Shown: piece by piece, positions 7,028 to 15,385 of the stretch
Layout: each line of letters starts with the position of its first letter
Position numbering within the stretch: position 1 is the stretch's first letter
Source: Pseudomonadota bacterium
GTDB lineage: Bacteria > Pseudomonadota > Alphaproteobacteria > Acetobacterales > Acetobacteraceae
Assembly (NCBI GenBank): GCA_021801255.1
Contig: JAJYYH010000010.1
Span: 1 to 38,032, forward strand
Direction: 5' to 3'
DNA length: 38,032 nt
Program-made: the position numbers and the translations under genes
Notes under the pieces: generated by a model
What the model saw: only the letters and a program-made list of their open reading frames with translations
Told to the model about the DNA's origin: nothing
The model's database searches: none

Positions 7028-8356
7028 ATGAGGCAACATCTCGTCCCACACGCGCTCGCCGGTCTCGCGCTCGCCGCCGGCCTGCTTGCCACGACCGCGT
7101 TCACCGCGACTGCCGCCACCATCACCATCGCCACCGTCAACAACTCGCAAATGGTCGAGATGCAGAAGCTCGCCCCGATCTGGGAGAAGGCGACCGGCAA
7201 CAAGATCAACTGGGTGGTGCTTGAGGAAAACGTGCTGCGGCAGCGCGTCACCACCGATATCAGCACCAAAAGTGGCCAGTTCGACATTCTCACCATCGGG
7301 TCCTACGAAACCCCGATCTGGGGCAAGCAGCACTGGCTGGTGGCGCTTGACGATTTCCCCGCCGCCTATGACATGAACGACGTCTTTCCCTCGGTGCGCC
7401 AGGCGCTGACGGAATCGGGCCATCTCTACGCGGTGCCGTTCTATGCCGAGAGTTCCTTCACCTTCTATCGCAAGGATCTCTTCGACAAGGCTGGCCTGAC
7501 CATGCCGGCGCAACCGAAATACAGCGAAATCCAGGGTTTTGCCGACAAGTTCACCGATCGCGCGCATCAGCAATACGGCATCTGCCTGCGCGGCAAGCCG
7601 GGCTGGGGCGAGAACATGGCCTATCTCGATACGCTGGTGAACACCTATGGCGGGCGCTGGTTCGACGAGAAATGGAACCCCCAGCTCAACACCAAGCCGT
7701 GGCACGACGCGCTGAGCTTCTACATCGACCTGATGCGCAAGGATGGCCCGCCGGGGGCCAATTCCAACGGTTTCAACGAAAATCAGGCCCTTTTCGCGAC
7801 CGGCCATTGCGCGATATGGATCGACGCGACCTCCGGCGCTGGCCTGCTCTATGACAAGAACCAGAGCCAGGTCGCCGACAAGGTTGCCTTCACCGCCGCC
7901 CCGATCGCCAGGGTTCCCAACGGCTCGCACTGGTTCTGGGCCTGGGCGATGGCCATCCCGACCACCTCGAAGAACGTCGCGGTCGCCAAATCCTTCCTGC
8001 AATGGTCCACCTCGCGCGACTATATCGAGCTGGTCGGCAAGACCGATGGCTGGACCGTGGTGCCGCCGGGAACCCGCGCCTCGACCTACGAAAACCCCGA
8101 CTATCTCAAGGCCGCGCCCTTCGCGGGTTTCGTGAAAACCGCGATCATGACCGCCGATCTCAATCACCCGACCGCTGAGAAAGTGCCCTATACCGGCATC
8201 CAGTACGTCGCCATTCCTGAGTTCCAGGCAATCGGCACGACGGTCGGCCAAATGGTCGCGGCCGCGCTCACCGGGCAGATGAGCGTCGATGAGGCGCTGA
8301 AACAGGCGCAGGCGAGCGTCACCGCGACCATGCAGCAGGCGGGCTACACGCAGTAG
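7028..8356 (+). CDS. smoE: Polyol ABC transporter periplasmic binding protein (SmoE-like)
   Basis: The 442-residue protein starts with a Sec signal peptide (MRQHLVPHALAGLALAAGLL, cleavage near ATA-ATITIA) and belongs to the family 1 extracellular binding proteins. Segments such as ITIATVNNSQMVEMQKL, EENVLRQRVTTDISTKSG, FDILTIGSYETPIWGKQ, CLRGKPGWGENMAYLDTLVN and TYGGRWFD match sorbitol/mannitol binding proteins of the Rhodobacter SmoE type as I remember them. ATG 7028 follows the purine-rich AAGGGGGGATTCGA; longer readings from 6941 run through the promoter region and lack a signal peptide. It is first gene of an operon with two permeases, two polyol dehydrogenases and the ATPase, which supports hexitol capture. 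The exact preferred hexitol (galactitol, sorbitol, mannitol or altritol) cannot be read from sequence. Confidence 0.85.
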   Translation: MRQHLVPHALAGLALAAGLLATTAFTATAATITIATVNNSQMVEMQKLAPIWEKATGNKINWVVLEENVLRQRVTTDISTKSGQFDILTIGSYETPIWGKQHWLVALDDFPAAYDMNDVFPSVRQALTESGHLYAVPFYAESSFTFYRKDLFDKAGLTMPAQPKYSEIQGFADKFTDRAHQQYGICLRGKPGWGENMAYLDTLVNTYGGRWFDEKWNPQLNTKPWHDALSFYIDLMRKDGPPGANSNGFNENQALFATGHCAIWIDATSGAGLLYDKNQSQVADKVAFTAAPIARVPNGSHWFWAWAMAIPTTSKNVAVAKSFLQWSTSRDYIELVGKTDGWTVVPPGTRASTYENPDYLKAAPFAGFVKTAIMTADLNHPTAEKVPYTGIQYVAIPEFQAIGTTVGQMVAAALTGQMSVDEALKQAQASVTATMQQAGYTQ

Positions 8357-8381
8357 CCGCCGGTCTGAGGGAGGGTGCGAC

Positions 8382-9263
8382 ATGCCGCCAGACGGACGCT
8401 CCGCCTCACGCGTTCGCACCTTCCCCCTGATCGCGCCCTCGGTCGGTGTCCTGCTGGTGTGGATGATCGTGCCGCTGGCGATGACGCTGTGGTTTTCGTT
8501 CCGGCGCTATAATTTGCTCAACCCGATGCTGACCGGCTTTGCCGGGCTCAACAACTATCGCTTCCTGATCCGCGACCCGGCGCTGCCCGCGATCCTGATC
8601 ACGACAGTGGTCATCGTGCTCGCCATTCTTCTGATCACCATCAGCGCCGGCGTGGTGCTCGCGGTGGTTTTCAATAGCGGCTTTCCCGGCCAGGGTATCG
8701 CGCGGGTGCTGATGATCTCACCGTTTTTCGTGATGCCGACGGTGAGCGCGCTGATCTGGAAAAATCTCCTGATGCATCCCGTGAACGGGCTCTTCGCCGG
8801 GGTGATGCGCGGCCTCGGTTTCACCGCGATCGACTGGTTCGGAAGCTGGCCGCTCTCCTCGATCATCATCATCGTTTCGTGGGAGTGGCTGCCTTTCGCG
8901 TTCCTGATTCTGCTGACCGCGCTGCAATCACTCGACGAGGAACAGCTGGAGGCGGCGCGGCTCGACGGCGCGGGATCGCTCGCGGTGTTTTTCTTCATCC
9001 AGGTTCCGCACATGGCGCGCGCGATCAGCGTGCTCGTGATGATGGAAACGATTTTCCTGCTCGGCATCTTCGCCGAAATCTATGTCACGACCGCCGGCGG
9101 GCCGGGCATCGCCACCACCAACCTGCCATTCCTGATCTATCAGCGCGCGCTTCTCGCCTTCAATGTCGGCAGCGCCTCGGCCGCCGGTGTCATCGCCATC
9201 ATTCTCGCCAACGTCATGGCGGCGTTGCTCATCCGCACCATCGCGCGGAGGCTCGATGTATGA
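8382..9263 (+). CDS. smoF: Polyol ABC transporter permease (SmoF-like)
   Basis: The 293-residue inner-membrane protein has six predicted helices, starting at LIAPSVGVLLVWMIVPLAMT, and the family's cytoplasmic EAA loop EEQLEAARLDGAGSLAVFF, which docks on the ATPase. It has the MalF/UgpA architecture without a long periplasmic insert. ATG 8382 follows GAGGGAGGG. Its TGA overlaps the ATG of the second permease (ATGA), so translation is probably coupled and the two subunits are made in equal amounts. Confidence 0.88.
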   Translation: MPPDGRSASRVRTFPLIAPSVGVLLVWMIVPLAMTLWFSFRRYNLLNPMLTGFAGLNNYRFLIRDPALPAILITTVVIVLAILLITISAGVVLAVVFNSGFPGQGIARVLMISPFFVMPTVSALIWKNLLMHPVNGLFAGVMRGLGFTAIDWFGSWPLSSIIIIVSWEWLPFAFLILLTALQSLDEEQLEAARLDGAGSLAVFFFIQVPHMARAISVLVMMETIFLLGIFAEIYVTTAGGPGIATTNLPFLIYQRALLAFNVGSASAAGVIAIILANVMAALLIRTIARRLDV

Positions 9264-10075
9264 ACCGCTTCAAGACACAACTCGCCGGCGGCATCGCCTG
9301 GATCATCGCCATCCTCAATTTCTTTCCGATCTTCTGGATGCTGCTCGCGAGCTTCAAGAGCGAAGTGGAAGCGGTGCAGACGCCGCCCTTGTTTTTCTTC
9401 CACCCGACGCTCGCTAACTACCGCGACATTTTTGCGTTGCAGGATTATGCTGGCTACGCCTTCAACAGTATCGCGATCTCGGTGCTGGCGACGCTGCTGA
9501 TGCTGCTGGTCGCGGTGCCGGCGGCCTTCGCCATGGCGTTTTATCCGGGACGCTACACCCGTGATATCCTGCTCTGGATGCTCTCCACCAAGATGCTTCC
9601 CGCCGTCGGCGTATTGGTGCCGATCTATCTGTTGAGCCGCGATCTTGGCCTGCTTGATACCCGCACGGCGCTGGTGATCATCGATTTCCTCAGCAACCTG
9701 CCGATCGCGGTGTGGATGCTGTTCACCTTCTTTCGCGAAACGCCCAAGGATATCATCGAGGCCAGCCGCATCGATGGCGCCGGGGTCGGGCAGACCATCC
9801 TCTATGTCCTGCTGCCGCTGGTGGCGCCGGGGATTGCCTCGACCGCGCTGCTCTCGATCATTCTGTGCTGGAACGAGGCGTTCTGGAGCCTCAACCTGAC
9901 CGCGCACAACGCGGCACCGCTCACCGCCTTCATCGCCTCGTTCTCCGCCCCGCAAGGCCTGTTCTGGGCGCGGCTGTCGGCGGCGTCGGTTCTGGCGATC
10001 GCGCCGATTCTGGTTTTTGGCTGGATCAGCCAGCGCCAATTGGTGCGCGGCTTGACATTTGGCGCGGTGAAGTAG
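9260..10075 (+). CDS. smoG: Polyol ABC transporter permease (SmoG-like)
   Basis: This 271-residue MalG-type permease has six predicted helices (the first at GGIAWIIAILNFFPIFWML) and an EAA loop TPKDIIEASRIDGAGVGQTI. The start ATG 9260 overlaps the stop of the first permease; a longer frame reaching back to 8879 merely shadows that gene. It pairs with the upstream permease to form the membrane channel, energised by the ATPase at 12962. A short 37-base gap with AAGGAG separates it from the first dehydrogenase gene. Confidence 0.88.
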   Translation: MNRFKTQLAGGIAWIIAILNFFPIFWMLLASFKSEVEAVQTPPLFFFHPTLANYRDIFALQDYAGYAFNSIAISVLATLLMLLVAVPAAFAMAFYPGRYTRDILLWMLSTKMLPAVGVLVPIYLLSRDLGLLDTRTALVIIDFLSNLPIAVWMLFTFFRETPKDIIEASRIDGAGVGQTILYVLLPLVAPGIASTALLSIILCWNEAFWSLNLTAHNAAPLTAFIASFSAPQGLFWARLSAASVLAIAPILVFGWISQRQLVRGLTFGAVK

Positions 10076-10112
10076 GCTATCGCGCGCTCAAGGCTTGATA
10101 AGGAGTTGTTGT

Positions 10113-10886
10113 ATGTATCTCGATAAATACAATCTCGGTGGCCGTGTTGCCGTAGTCACTGGGGGCGGCCAGGGGATTGGCCTCTGCTGCGCGCAGGCGC
10201 TGGGCGAGGCGGGGGCGAAAGTGGTAGTGGCCGAACTCCACCCCGAGCGCGTCGAGAGCGCGCGCGAAGCCTTGCGCAAGCAGGGCATCGCGGCCGAGGG
10301 CGCGGTGCTGGATGTGACCGATTCCACTGCCGTCGAGGCGCTCGCCGAGCGCGTCGCGCGGGATCAGGGTCATATCGACATTCTCGTCAACAACGCAGGC
10401 GTCGCGGTGAGCGATGTCCGCGCCGAGGATACGAGCGATGCGCACTGGCGCATGCACATGAGCGTCAATCTCGATGGCCTGTTCTATTGCTGCCGGAGTT
10501 TCGGGCGGCGGATGCTGGAGCGCGGCTCAGGCGCGGTGGTGAATATCGGCTCGATGTCGGGTTTTATTGTCAACAAGCCGCAGCCTCAGAGTTTTTACAA
10601 TGCCTCGAAGGCGGCCGTGCATCATCTGACACGCTCGCTCGCCGCCGAATGGGGCGGGCGCGGCGTGCGGGTCAACGCGGTCGCGCCGACCTATATCGAG
10701 ACACCGCTGACCCGCTTCGGCATGCAGAACGCGGCGATGTACAAAACCTGGCTGGAGATGACGCCGATGAACCGCGTCGGCCAGCCCGAGGAAATCGCCT
10801 CCGTCGTGCTGTTTCTCGCCTCCGACGCGGCGAGCCTGATGACCGGGGCGATCGTCCAGGCGGATGGCGGCTATACCTGCTGGTGA
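10113..10886 (+). CDS. Short-chain polyol dehydrogenase, galactitol 2-dehydrogenase-like
   Basis: The 257-residue protein is a classical SDR: cofactor motif VTGGGQGIG, NNAG, and the catalytic serine/YxxxK of GSMSG...YNASKAAV. The C-terminal stretch MTPMNRVGQPEEIASVVLF with GAIVQADGGYTCW closely resembles the galactitol dehydrogenase of Rhodobacter sphaeroides, which oxidises galactitol to tagatose with NAD. ATG 10113 has a perfect AAGGAG seven bases upstream; the ATG at 10095 precedes that site and is rejected. Within an operon for polyol import and next to a sorbitol dehydrogenase, it probably handles a second hexitol. Relatives also act on altritol, ribitol or other secondary alcohols, so the substrate is a prediction. 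Confidence 0.8.
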   Translation: MYLDKYNLGGRVAVVTGGGQGIGLCCAQALGEAGAKVVVAELHPERVESAREALRKQGIAAEGAVLDVTDSTAVEALAERVARDQGHIDILVNNAGVAVSDVRAEDTSDAHWRMHMSVNLDGLFYCCRSFGRRMLERGSGAVVNIGSMSGFIVNKPQPQSFYNASKAAVHHLTRSLAAEWGGRGVRVNAVAPTYIETPLTRFGMQNAAMYKTWLEMTPMNRVGQPEEIASVVLFLASDAASLMTGAIVQADGGYTCW

Positions 10887-10898
10887 GGAATATTTTCG

Positions 10899-11669
10899 AT
10901 GCAGCTCCAGGATAAAGTCGCCATCATCACGGGCGGGGCGCGCGGCATCGGTGCGGCAATCGCCGAACGCTATGCGCGCGAAGGCGCGATCGTCGTCATC
11001 GCCGATATCGACGGGGCGGAGGCGGCGCGGGTTGCGAAGCGTATCGGCCATCAGGCGCTCGGCCTCGCGCTTGATGTCACGCGCCCCGAGCAGATCGATG
11101 CGCTCGTCACCGATGTCGTCGCCGCCAGGGGGCGGATCGATATCCTGGTCAACAACGCTGCAGTGTTCGATCTGGCGCCCGTGCTGGAGACCACGCGCGA
11201 GAGCTATCGGCGGGTGTTCGCGGTCAATGTCGAGGGGCTGATTTTTACCCTCCAGGCGGTTGCGCGTCAGATGGTCAAACAGGGCACGGGCGGCAAGATC
11301 ATCAATTTTGCCTCCCAGGCCGGGCGGCGCGGCGAGGCGCTCGTCGGCCTCTATTGCGCCTCCAAGGCGGCGGTGATCAGCTATACACAAAGCGCAGCAC
11401 TCGGGCTCATCACGCATCGCATCAACGTCAACGCGATATCGCCCGGCGTGGTCGATACGCCGATGTGGGAACAGGTGGACGCCTTGTTCGCGAAATACGA
11501 GGGTTTGCCCAAGGGAGAGAAGAAACGTCGGGTCGGTGAGGCGGTGCCTTATGGCCGCATGGGGCTTCCTGATGATCTCACCGGCATGGCGGTGTTCCTG
11601 GCCAGCGCCGACGCTGACTACATCGTTGGCCAGACCTATAATGTCGATGGTGGGAACTGCCTGAATTGA
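10899..11669 (+). CDS. smoS: Sorbitol (L-iditol/glucitol) dehydrogenase, SmoS-like SDR
   Basis: The 256-residue SDR has the cofactor motif ITGGARGIG, NNAA (a common variant of NNAG), and the catalytic S..Y..K of NFASQAG and LYCASKAAV. The segments AGRRGEALVGLYCASKAAV, NAISPGVVDTPMWEQVD, KKRRVGEAVPYGRMG and ADYIVGQTYNVDGGN match the sorbitol dehydrogenase SmoS/PolS of R. sphaeroides very closely. The enzyme oxidises D-glucitol to fructose and galactitol to tagatose with NAD. It starts 12 bases after the first dehydrogenase and overlaps the GatZ-like gene by four bases. Two different hexitol dehydrogenases in one operon suggest either several imported hexitols or complementary stereochemistry. 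Confidence 0.85.
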   Translation: MQLQDKVAIITGGARGIGAAIAERYAREGAIVVIADIDGAEAARVAKRIGHQALGLALDVTRPEQIDALVTDVVAARGRIDILVNNAAVFDLAPVLETTRESYRRVFAVNVEGLIFTLQAVARQMVKQGTGGKIINFASQAGRRGEALVGLYCASKAAVISYTQSAALGLITHRINVNAISPGVVDTPMWEQVDALFAKYEGLPKGEKKRRVGEAVPYGRMGLPDDLTGMAVFLASADADYIVGQTYNVDGGNCLN

Positions 11670-12937
11670 ACAGTCCGCCAGACCCGCTCGCCGGGCTAGC
11701 GCGGGCGCGGCGGGAAGCTTCCCCGCGCGGGCTCACATCCGTCTGTTCGGCGCATCCGCTGGTGATCGAGGCCGCGCTGGTTGCCGCGCGGATTGCGGAA
11801 AACCCCGTCCTGATCGAAGTAACCTGCAATCAGGTCAATCAGGAGGGTGGCTATAGCGGCATGACGCCCGGCGATTTCGCGGGCTTCATCCGTGCGCTGG
11901 CAAGCCGGATCGGCCTCGCCCAGAGCCAGATCATTCTGGGGGGCGATCATCTCGGGCCGCATCCCTGGCGCGGGCTTGCGGCGGAGGCCGCGCTGGCGAA
12001 GGCGGAGGCCATGGTCGCCGCCTATGCCGGCGCCGGAATGAGCAAACTCCATCTTGATACCAGCATGCGTTGCGCCGACGATCCGCCAGTGCTGGCTGAG
12101 GCGGTAGTGGCGGCGCGCGCCGCGCGACTTGCCGCGGTCGCCGAACAAGCCGCGCGGTCGGCATGCCATCCCGCGCCGGCCTATGTCATCGGCACCGAGG
12201 TGCCGGTGCCGGGCGGCGAGCGCGAGGGTTCGAAGGCCCCGCCGCCGACCGATCCGGCGCAGGCGGAGGCGACGCTCGCGGCCCACACCCGCGCCTTCGC
12301 CGCGCGCGGCCTCTCAGACGCGCGCATTCTGGCGCTGGTCGTGCAGCCGGGCGTGGATTTCAGCAATGTCGATGTCGCGCTCTACGATCCGGTCAAGGCC
12401 GCCGGCCTCGCCGCGACGCTCGATGCGCATCCCGATCTGGTGTTCGAGGCGCATTCCACCGATTACCAGCCGCGCGAGACCTTGCGGGCGCTGGTGCGCG
12501 ACGGCTTCGCCCTCCTCAAGGTCGGGCCAGAACTTACCTTCGCGATGCGCGCTGCCCTCTACGCGCTCGACGATATCGCGCAGGTTCTCGACGGCGATGC
12601 GGCGCTCAAGCGCGTGATGGAGCAGGTGATGCTGGCCGCGCCAGAGCACTGGCAAGGCTATGGCGCGGGCAACGAGCGCACCCAGAAAATGCTGCGCCAT
12701 TACGGCTATAGCGATCGCATCCGCTATTACTGGGGGGCGGCGCCGGCGGCGGCAGGGGTCGAGGCGCTCCTCGCGCGCTTTGCCAACGCCGATATCCCGC
12801 GCCCGCTGATCGCGCAATTTTTCCCGACGTTGCACGAGCGTGTGGTGTCGGGAAACCTCGCCCCACGCGGGCGGGCGCTGGTGATGGCGGCGATCGGCGA
12901 TGTGTTGGCGCGCTATCATGATGCGACGTCCGGCTGA
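11666..12937 (+). CDS. GatZ/KbaZ-family protein, probable D-tagatose-6-phosphate 4-epimerase
   Basis: The 423-residue protein is a full-length member of the GatZ/KbaZ family: SVCSAHPLVIEAALVAA, EVTCNQVNQEGGYSGMTPGD, ILGGDHLGPHPWRGL, KLHLDTSMRCADDP, YVIGTEVPVPGG, VFEAHSTDYQPRETLR, LKVGPELTFAMR and GYGAGNERTQKMLRHYGY. In enterobacteria GatZ supports the tagatose-1,6-bisphosphate aldolase GatY. In the Agrobacterium galactitol/altritol pathway a member interconverts tagatose-6-phosphate and fructose-6-phosphate. No GatY aldolase or bisphosphate-forming kinase is in this locus, so the epimerase role fits better. The start is TTG 11666, whose last two bases overlap the TGA of the upstream dehydrogenase (TTGA); no ATG precedes the conserved N-terminus, and a GGGAAC stands about ten bases upstream. 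Confidence 0.8.
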   Translation: MNSPPDPLAGLARARREASPRGLTSVCSAHPLVIEAALVAARIAENPVLIEVTCNQVNQEGGYSGMTPGDFAGFIRALASRIGLAQSQIILGGDHLGPHPWRGLAAEAALAKAEAMVAAYAGAGMSKLHLDTSMRCADDPPVLAEAVVAARAARLAAVAEQAARSACHPAPAYVIGTEVPVPGGEREGSKAPPPTDPAQAEATLAAHTRAFAARGLSDARILALVVQPGVDFSNVDVALYDPVKAAGLAATLDAHPDLVFEAHSTDYQPRETLRALVRDGFALLKVGPELTFAMRAALYALDDIAQVLDGDAALKRVMEQVMLAAPEHWQGYGAGNERTQKMLRHYGYSDRIRYYWGAAPAAAGVEALLARFANADIPRPLIAQFFPTLHERVVSGNLAPRGRALVMAAIGDVLARYHDATSG

Positions 12938-12961
12938 GCCGAGGCAAGGAGAGAAAGAGCG

Positions 12962-14050
12962 ATGGCGACGGTTGCGATCCGTGGCGTGCGGAAGTTCTTC
13001 GGCCAGCTCGAGGTTCTGCACAGTGTCGATGTGGAGATCGACGATGGCGAATTCGTCATTCTAGTCGGTCCCTCGGGCTGTGGTAAGACAACGCTGTTGC
13101 GCATGATCGCCGGGCTTGAGGATGTCAGCCATGGCGAAATCCTGATCGGGGGCAGGCGCGTCAATGACATCGCGCCGAAAGCCCGTGATGTTGCCATGGT
13201 CTTTCAGAACTACGCGCTCTACCCGCACATGACGGTGCGGCAGAACATGTCGTTTGCGCTGCGCCTGGCCCGGCGCAATCGCGCCGAGATCAACCAGCGC
13301 GTCGAGCGCGCTGCCGAGATCCTCGGGCTCGGGCAATTGCTCGATCGCTCGCCGCGCCAGCTCTCGGGCGGCCAGCGCCAGCGCGTGGCGATGGGCCGCG
13401 CCCTGGTGCGCGATCCCCAGGTGTTTTTGTTCGATGAGCCGCTCTCCAATCTCGACGCTAAGCTGCGTGTGCAGATGCGCGCCGAAATCAAGGAATTGCA
13501 GCAGCGCCTCAAGACCACCACAGTATATGTGACGCATGACCAGATTGAGGCGATGACCATGGCCGATAAAATCGTCATCATGCGGAGCGGCCATGTCGAG
13601 CAGATCGGCGCGCCGCTTGATCTCTACGACTATCCCGTCAATCAGTTCGTCGCAGGATTTCTTGGTTCCCCGGCAATGAACTTTCTCGAAGGCGAGATTG
13701 CCGACGGCGCGGTGATCACCGCCGATGGATCGCGCTGGCCGCTCCCCACCACATCCACCGGCTACCCCACCGGCCAGAAGGTGGTCTATGGCATCCGTCC
13801 CGAACATCTCACGCTCGGGGAGGCGGGAGTGCCGGCGCGGGTGCAGGTGGTCGAGCCTACGGGATCGGAAACCCAGGTGCTGCTGCAAGCCGGCGGGACA
13901 ACACTGGTCGCAGCCTTGCGCGAGCGCCTACCGGCGCAGCCCGGCGCGGTGCTGCACGTCACCGTTGATGCCACGCGCGCCCATCTCTTCGACCCCGCAA
14001 GCGGCGAGCGTCTCAGCTCGATTTTTCCCGTTTCAGGCCACAAGAAATAG
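12962..14050 (+). CDS. smoK: Polyol ABC transporter ATPase (SmoK/MalK/UgpC-type)
   Basis: The 362-residue protein has a complete ABC domain (Walker A GPSGCGKTT, signature LSGGQRQR, Walker B VFLFDEPLSNLD, switch His in VYVTHDQIEAMTMAD) followed by the C-terminal regulatory MOBE/TOBE domain (YGIRPEHLTLGEAG, VVEPTGSETQVLL). This is the MalK/UgpC class that powers carbohydrate importers. Placed last in the operon, 24 bases after the GatZ-like gene with AAGGAG upstream, it completes the importer with the two permeases. The regulatory domain may mediate inducer exclusion, as in MalK; this is inference. Confidence 0.9.
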   Translation: MATVAIRGVRKFFGQLEVLHSVDVEIDDGEFVILVGPSGCGKTTLLRMIAGLEDVSHGEILIGGRRVNDIAPKARDVAMVFQNYALYPHMTVRQNMSFALRLARRNRAEINQRVERAAEILGLGQLLDRSPRQLSGGQRQRVAMGRALVRDPQVFLFDEPLSNLDAKLRVQMRAEIKELQQRLKTTTVYVTHDQIEAMTMADKIVIMRSGHVEQIGAPLDLYDYPVNQFVAGFLGSPAMNFLEGEIADGAVITADGSRWPLPTTSTGYPTGQKVVYGIRPEHLTLGEAGVPARVQVVEPTGSETQVLLQAGGTTLVAALRERLPAQPGAVLHVTVDATRAHLFDPASGERLSSIFPVSGHKK

Positions 14051-14731
14051 TGAAGCGATCCCTGCCATCAGGACCATTTCCGGGGGAATTTAAGTTGGAA
14101 TTGGCGCCGTTCTGATCTCCATGAAAATCAAGCGGCTTTTGCTGCTGTTGTGGCTGTGGGTATGTGGGCGGCGCGATTTTCAAAAAGCGTTCTTTCCTAA
14201 GTTTGATTGATTTTCAGGATCTTCGGCTATACTTGGCAGTCCGCCGTGATGGTGGCCCCGTAGCAACAGAATTTGTGCGAAAACGTCCAGCCCCATCGCT
14301 CTCATGCCATCGCCAGCAACCGCGCCAACGAGGACGCCGCAGCCACGATGGCTTGGCCTTGCCAACGCGGCGGTGCTAGCGGGAACCGCATCAAGGATCT
14401 CGCGATCCGCGAAGGCTGCGCGTGCTTCCTGCGGGAAGCCGGCGGCGGCGTTCCCGAAACACCGGGAAATGTCCCCGCCGCCGAACGCTGATGCCGTCAC
14501 CGACAAGCAGAGAGCGGCTTGCCGTGCCGCGTTCGGTCTTATGCCGCACTATCCGGGCGAGCAATCATCCCCCAGATCACTCCGCTATGCCGCCGAAAAT
14601 GTCAATCACGGATTTTGGGGAATATTTGCACCATGAACCGAAACATGCTAAGGTTAGAAAATGGTCAATTCAGATAATGCTCCGGCCTGCTCTCTCGGAA
14701 TGGCGGCACGGTAGAGCAAGGGAACGTGCTG
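14051..14731. other. 681-base gene-free region of unclear origin
   Basis: I see no supportable gene here. Several overlapping open frames of about 70-110 codons exist on both strands, but none shows a motif, signal peptide or ribosome site, and their composition looks random. The segment 14120-14215 is less GC-rich and differs in texture from the operon before it. No T-run terminator follows the ATPase gene. The stretch may be a decayed gene or mobile-element scar. Confidence 0.35.
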
Positions 14732-15196
14732 ATGGTCAAACCGCGTAATCTTTGGATTGCATTGGCCGACGGCGGACACGCCCGGTTTCTAAGCGTTGAT
14801 CACAACCATAAGCTGCATGCCGAGGAGAGCATTGATGCCGCGACCGTGCATTCGCGTTCGTCCGCACTTGGCAGTGATCGACCGGGCCGTGTCTTTGAAA
14901 GTGCCAGCTCTGCGCGCCACGCGGTGGCGGCACGTCATGATCCTCATGAAGTGGAGATGCGCAAATTTGTTCATCTAGTAGGTGAAATGCTAAACGCGGC
15001 GGCGAAGCGCGGCGCTTTTGAACGGCTGATTCTCATCGCCCCCGCGCCTGCGCTCGCCGAATTACGCACGAGCCTCGATCCCGCGACCGCCGCCAAGGTT
15101 GTTGGCACCCTCGCTAAAGATCTTGTTCATATGAGTAACCCCGAAATCGCGCCGCATCTCGAAGCCTTGATCGGACCCGCTCCTGGCAAATCCTAA
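14732..15196 (+). CDS. Host attachment protein family (PF10116-like)
   Basis: The 154-residue soluble protein matches the family first described in Agrobacterium as required for attachment to host cells: RNLWIALADGGHARFLSV at the N-terminus, a central PGRVFESASSARHAVAARHD segment with HEVEMRKFVHLVGEMLNAA, then FERLILIAPAPALAELR and a C-terminal KDLVHMSNPEIAPHL. The fold resembles eRF1/Dom34-type domains; the family is common in free-living alphaproteobacteria, so attachment is not proven. ATG 14732 has AAGGGA eight bases upstream and is preferred over the GTG at 14726. The gene stands alone between the polyol operon and the convergent RND operon. Confidence 0.8.
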   Translation: MVKPRNLWIALADGGHARFLSVDHNHKLHAEESIDAATVHSRSSALGSDRPGRVFESASSARHAVAARHDPHEVEMRKFVHLVGEMLNAAAKRGAFERLILIAPAPALAELRTSLDPATAAKVVGTLAKDLVHMSNPEIAPHLEALIGPAPGKS

Positions 15197-15352
15197 GAGT
15201 CTATGCCAGATCATTATTTCTCTGACTCAAGGCATCATCCCCGGCTCTGCTGGGTTGGCGACGGCGCGTTGCTGAAGGTAGCGTGAAAGCTCTCTGTGAC
15301 AACCGTCCGCATGGGCGGTGTTTCGAGCCATTGTCGAACGCCTGCCCGACAG

Positions 15353-15385
15353 GCTGCCGCTGATCTAAAAGCTGCCGCTGATCTA
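15353..15385. repeat. 15-bp direct repeat at the 3' end of the RND gene
   Basis: The sequence gctgccgctgatcta occurs at 15353-15367 and again at 15371-15385, an 18-base period. The second copy contains the TAG stop codon (minus strand) of the RND pump gene. It looks like a small tandem duplication just after the stop. Confidence 0.7.

Noticed and set aside
14180-14636. Small open frames in the gap after the polyol operon as new genes
   Set aside because: Frames on both strands overlap each other, have no good ribosome sites and show random composition.
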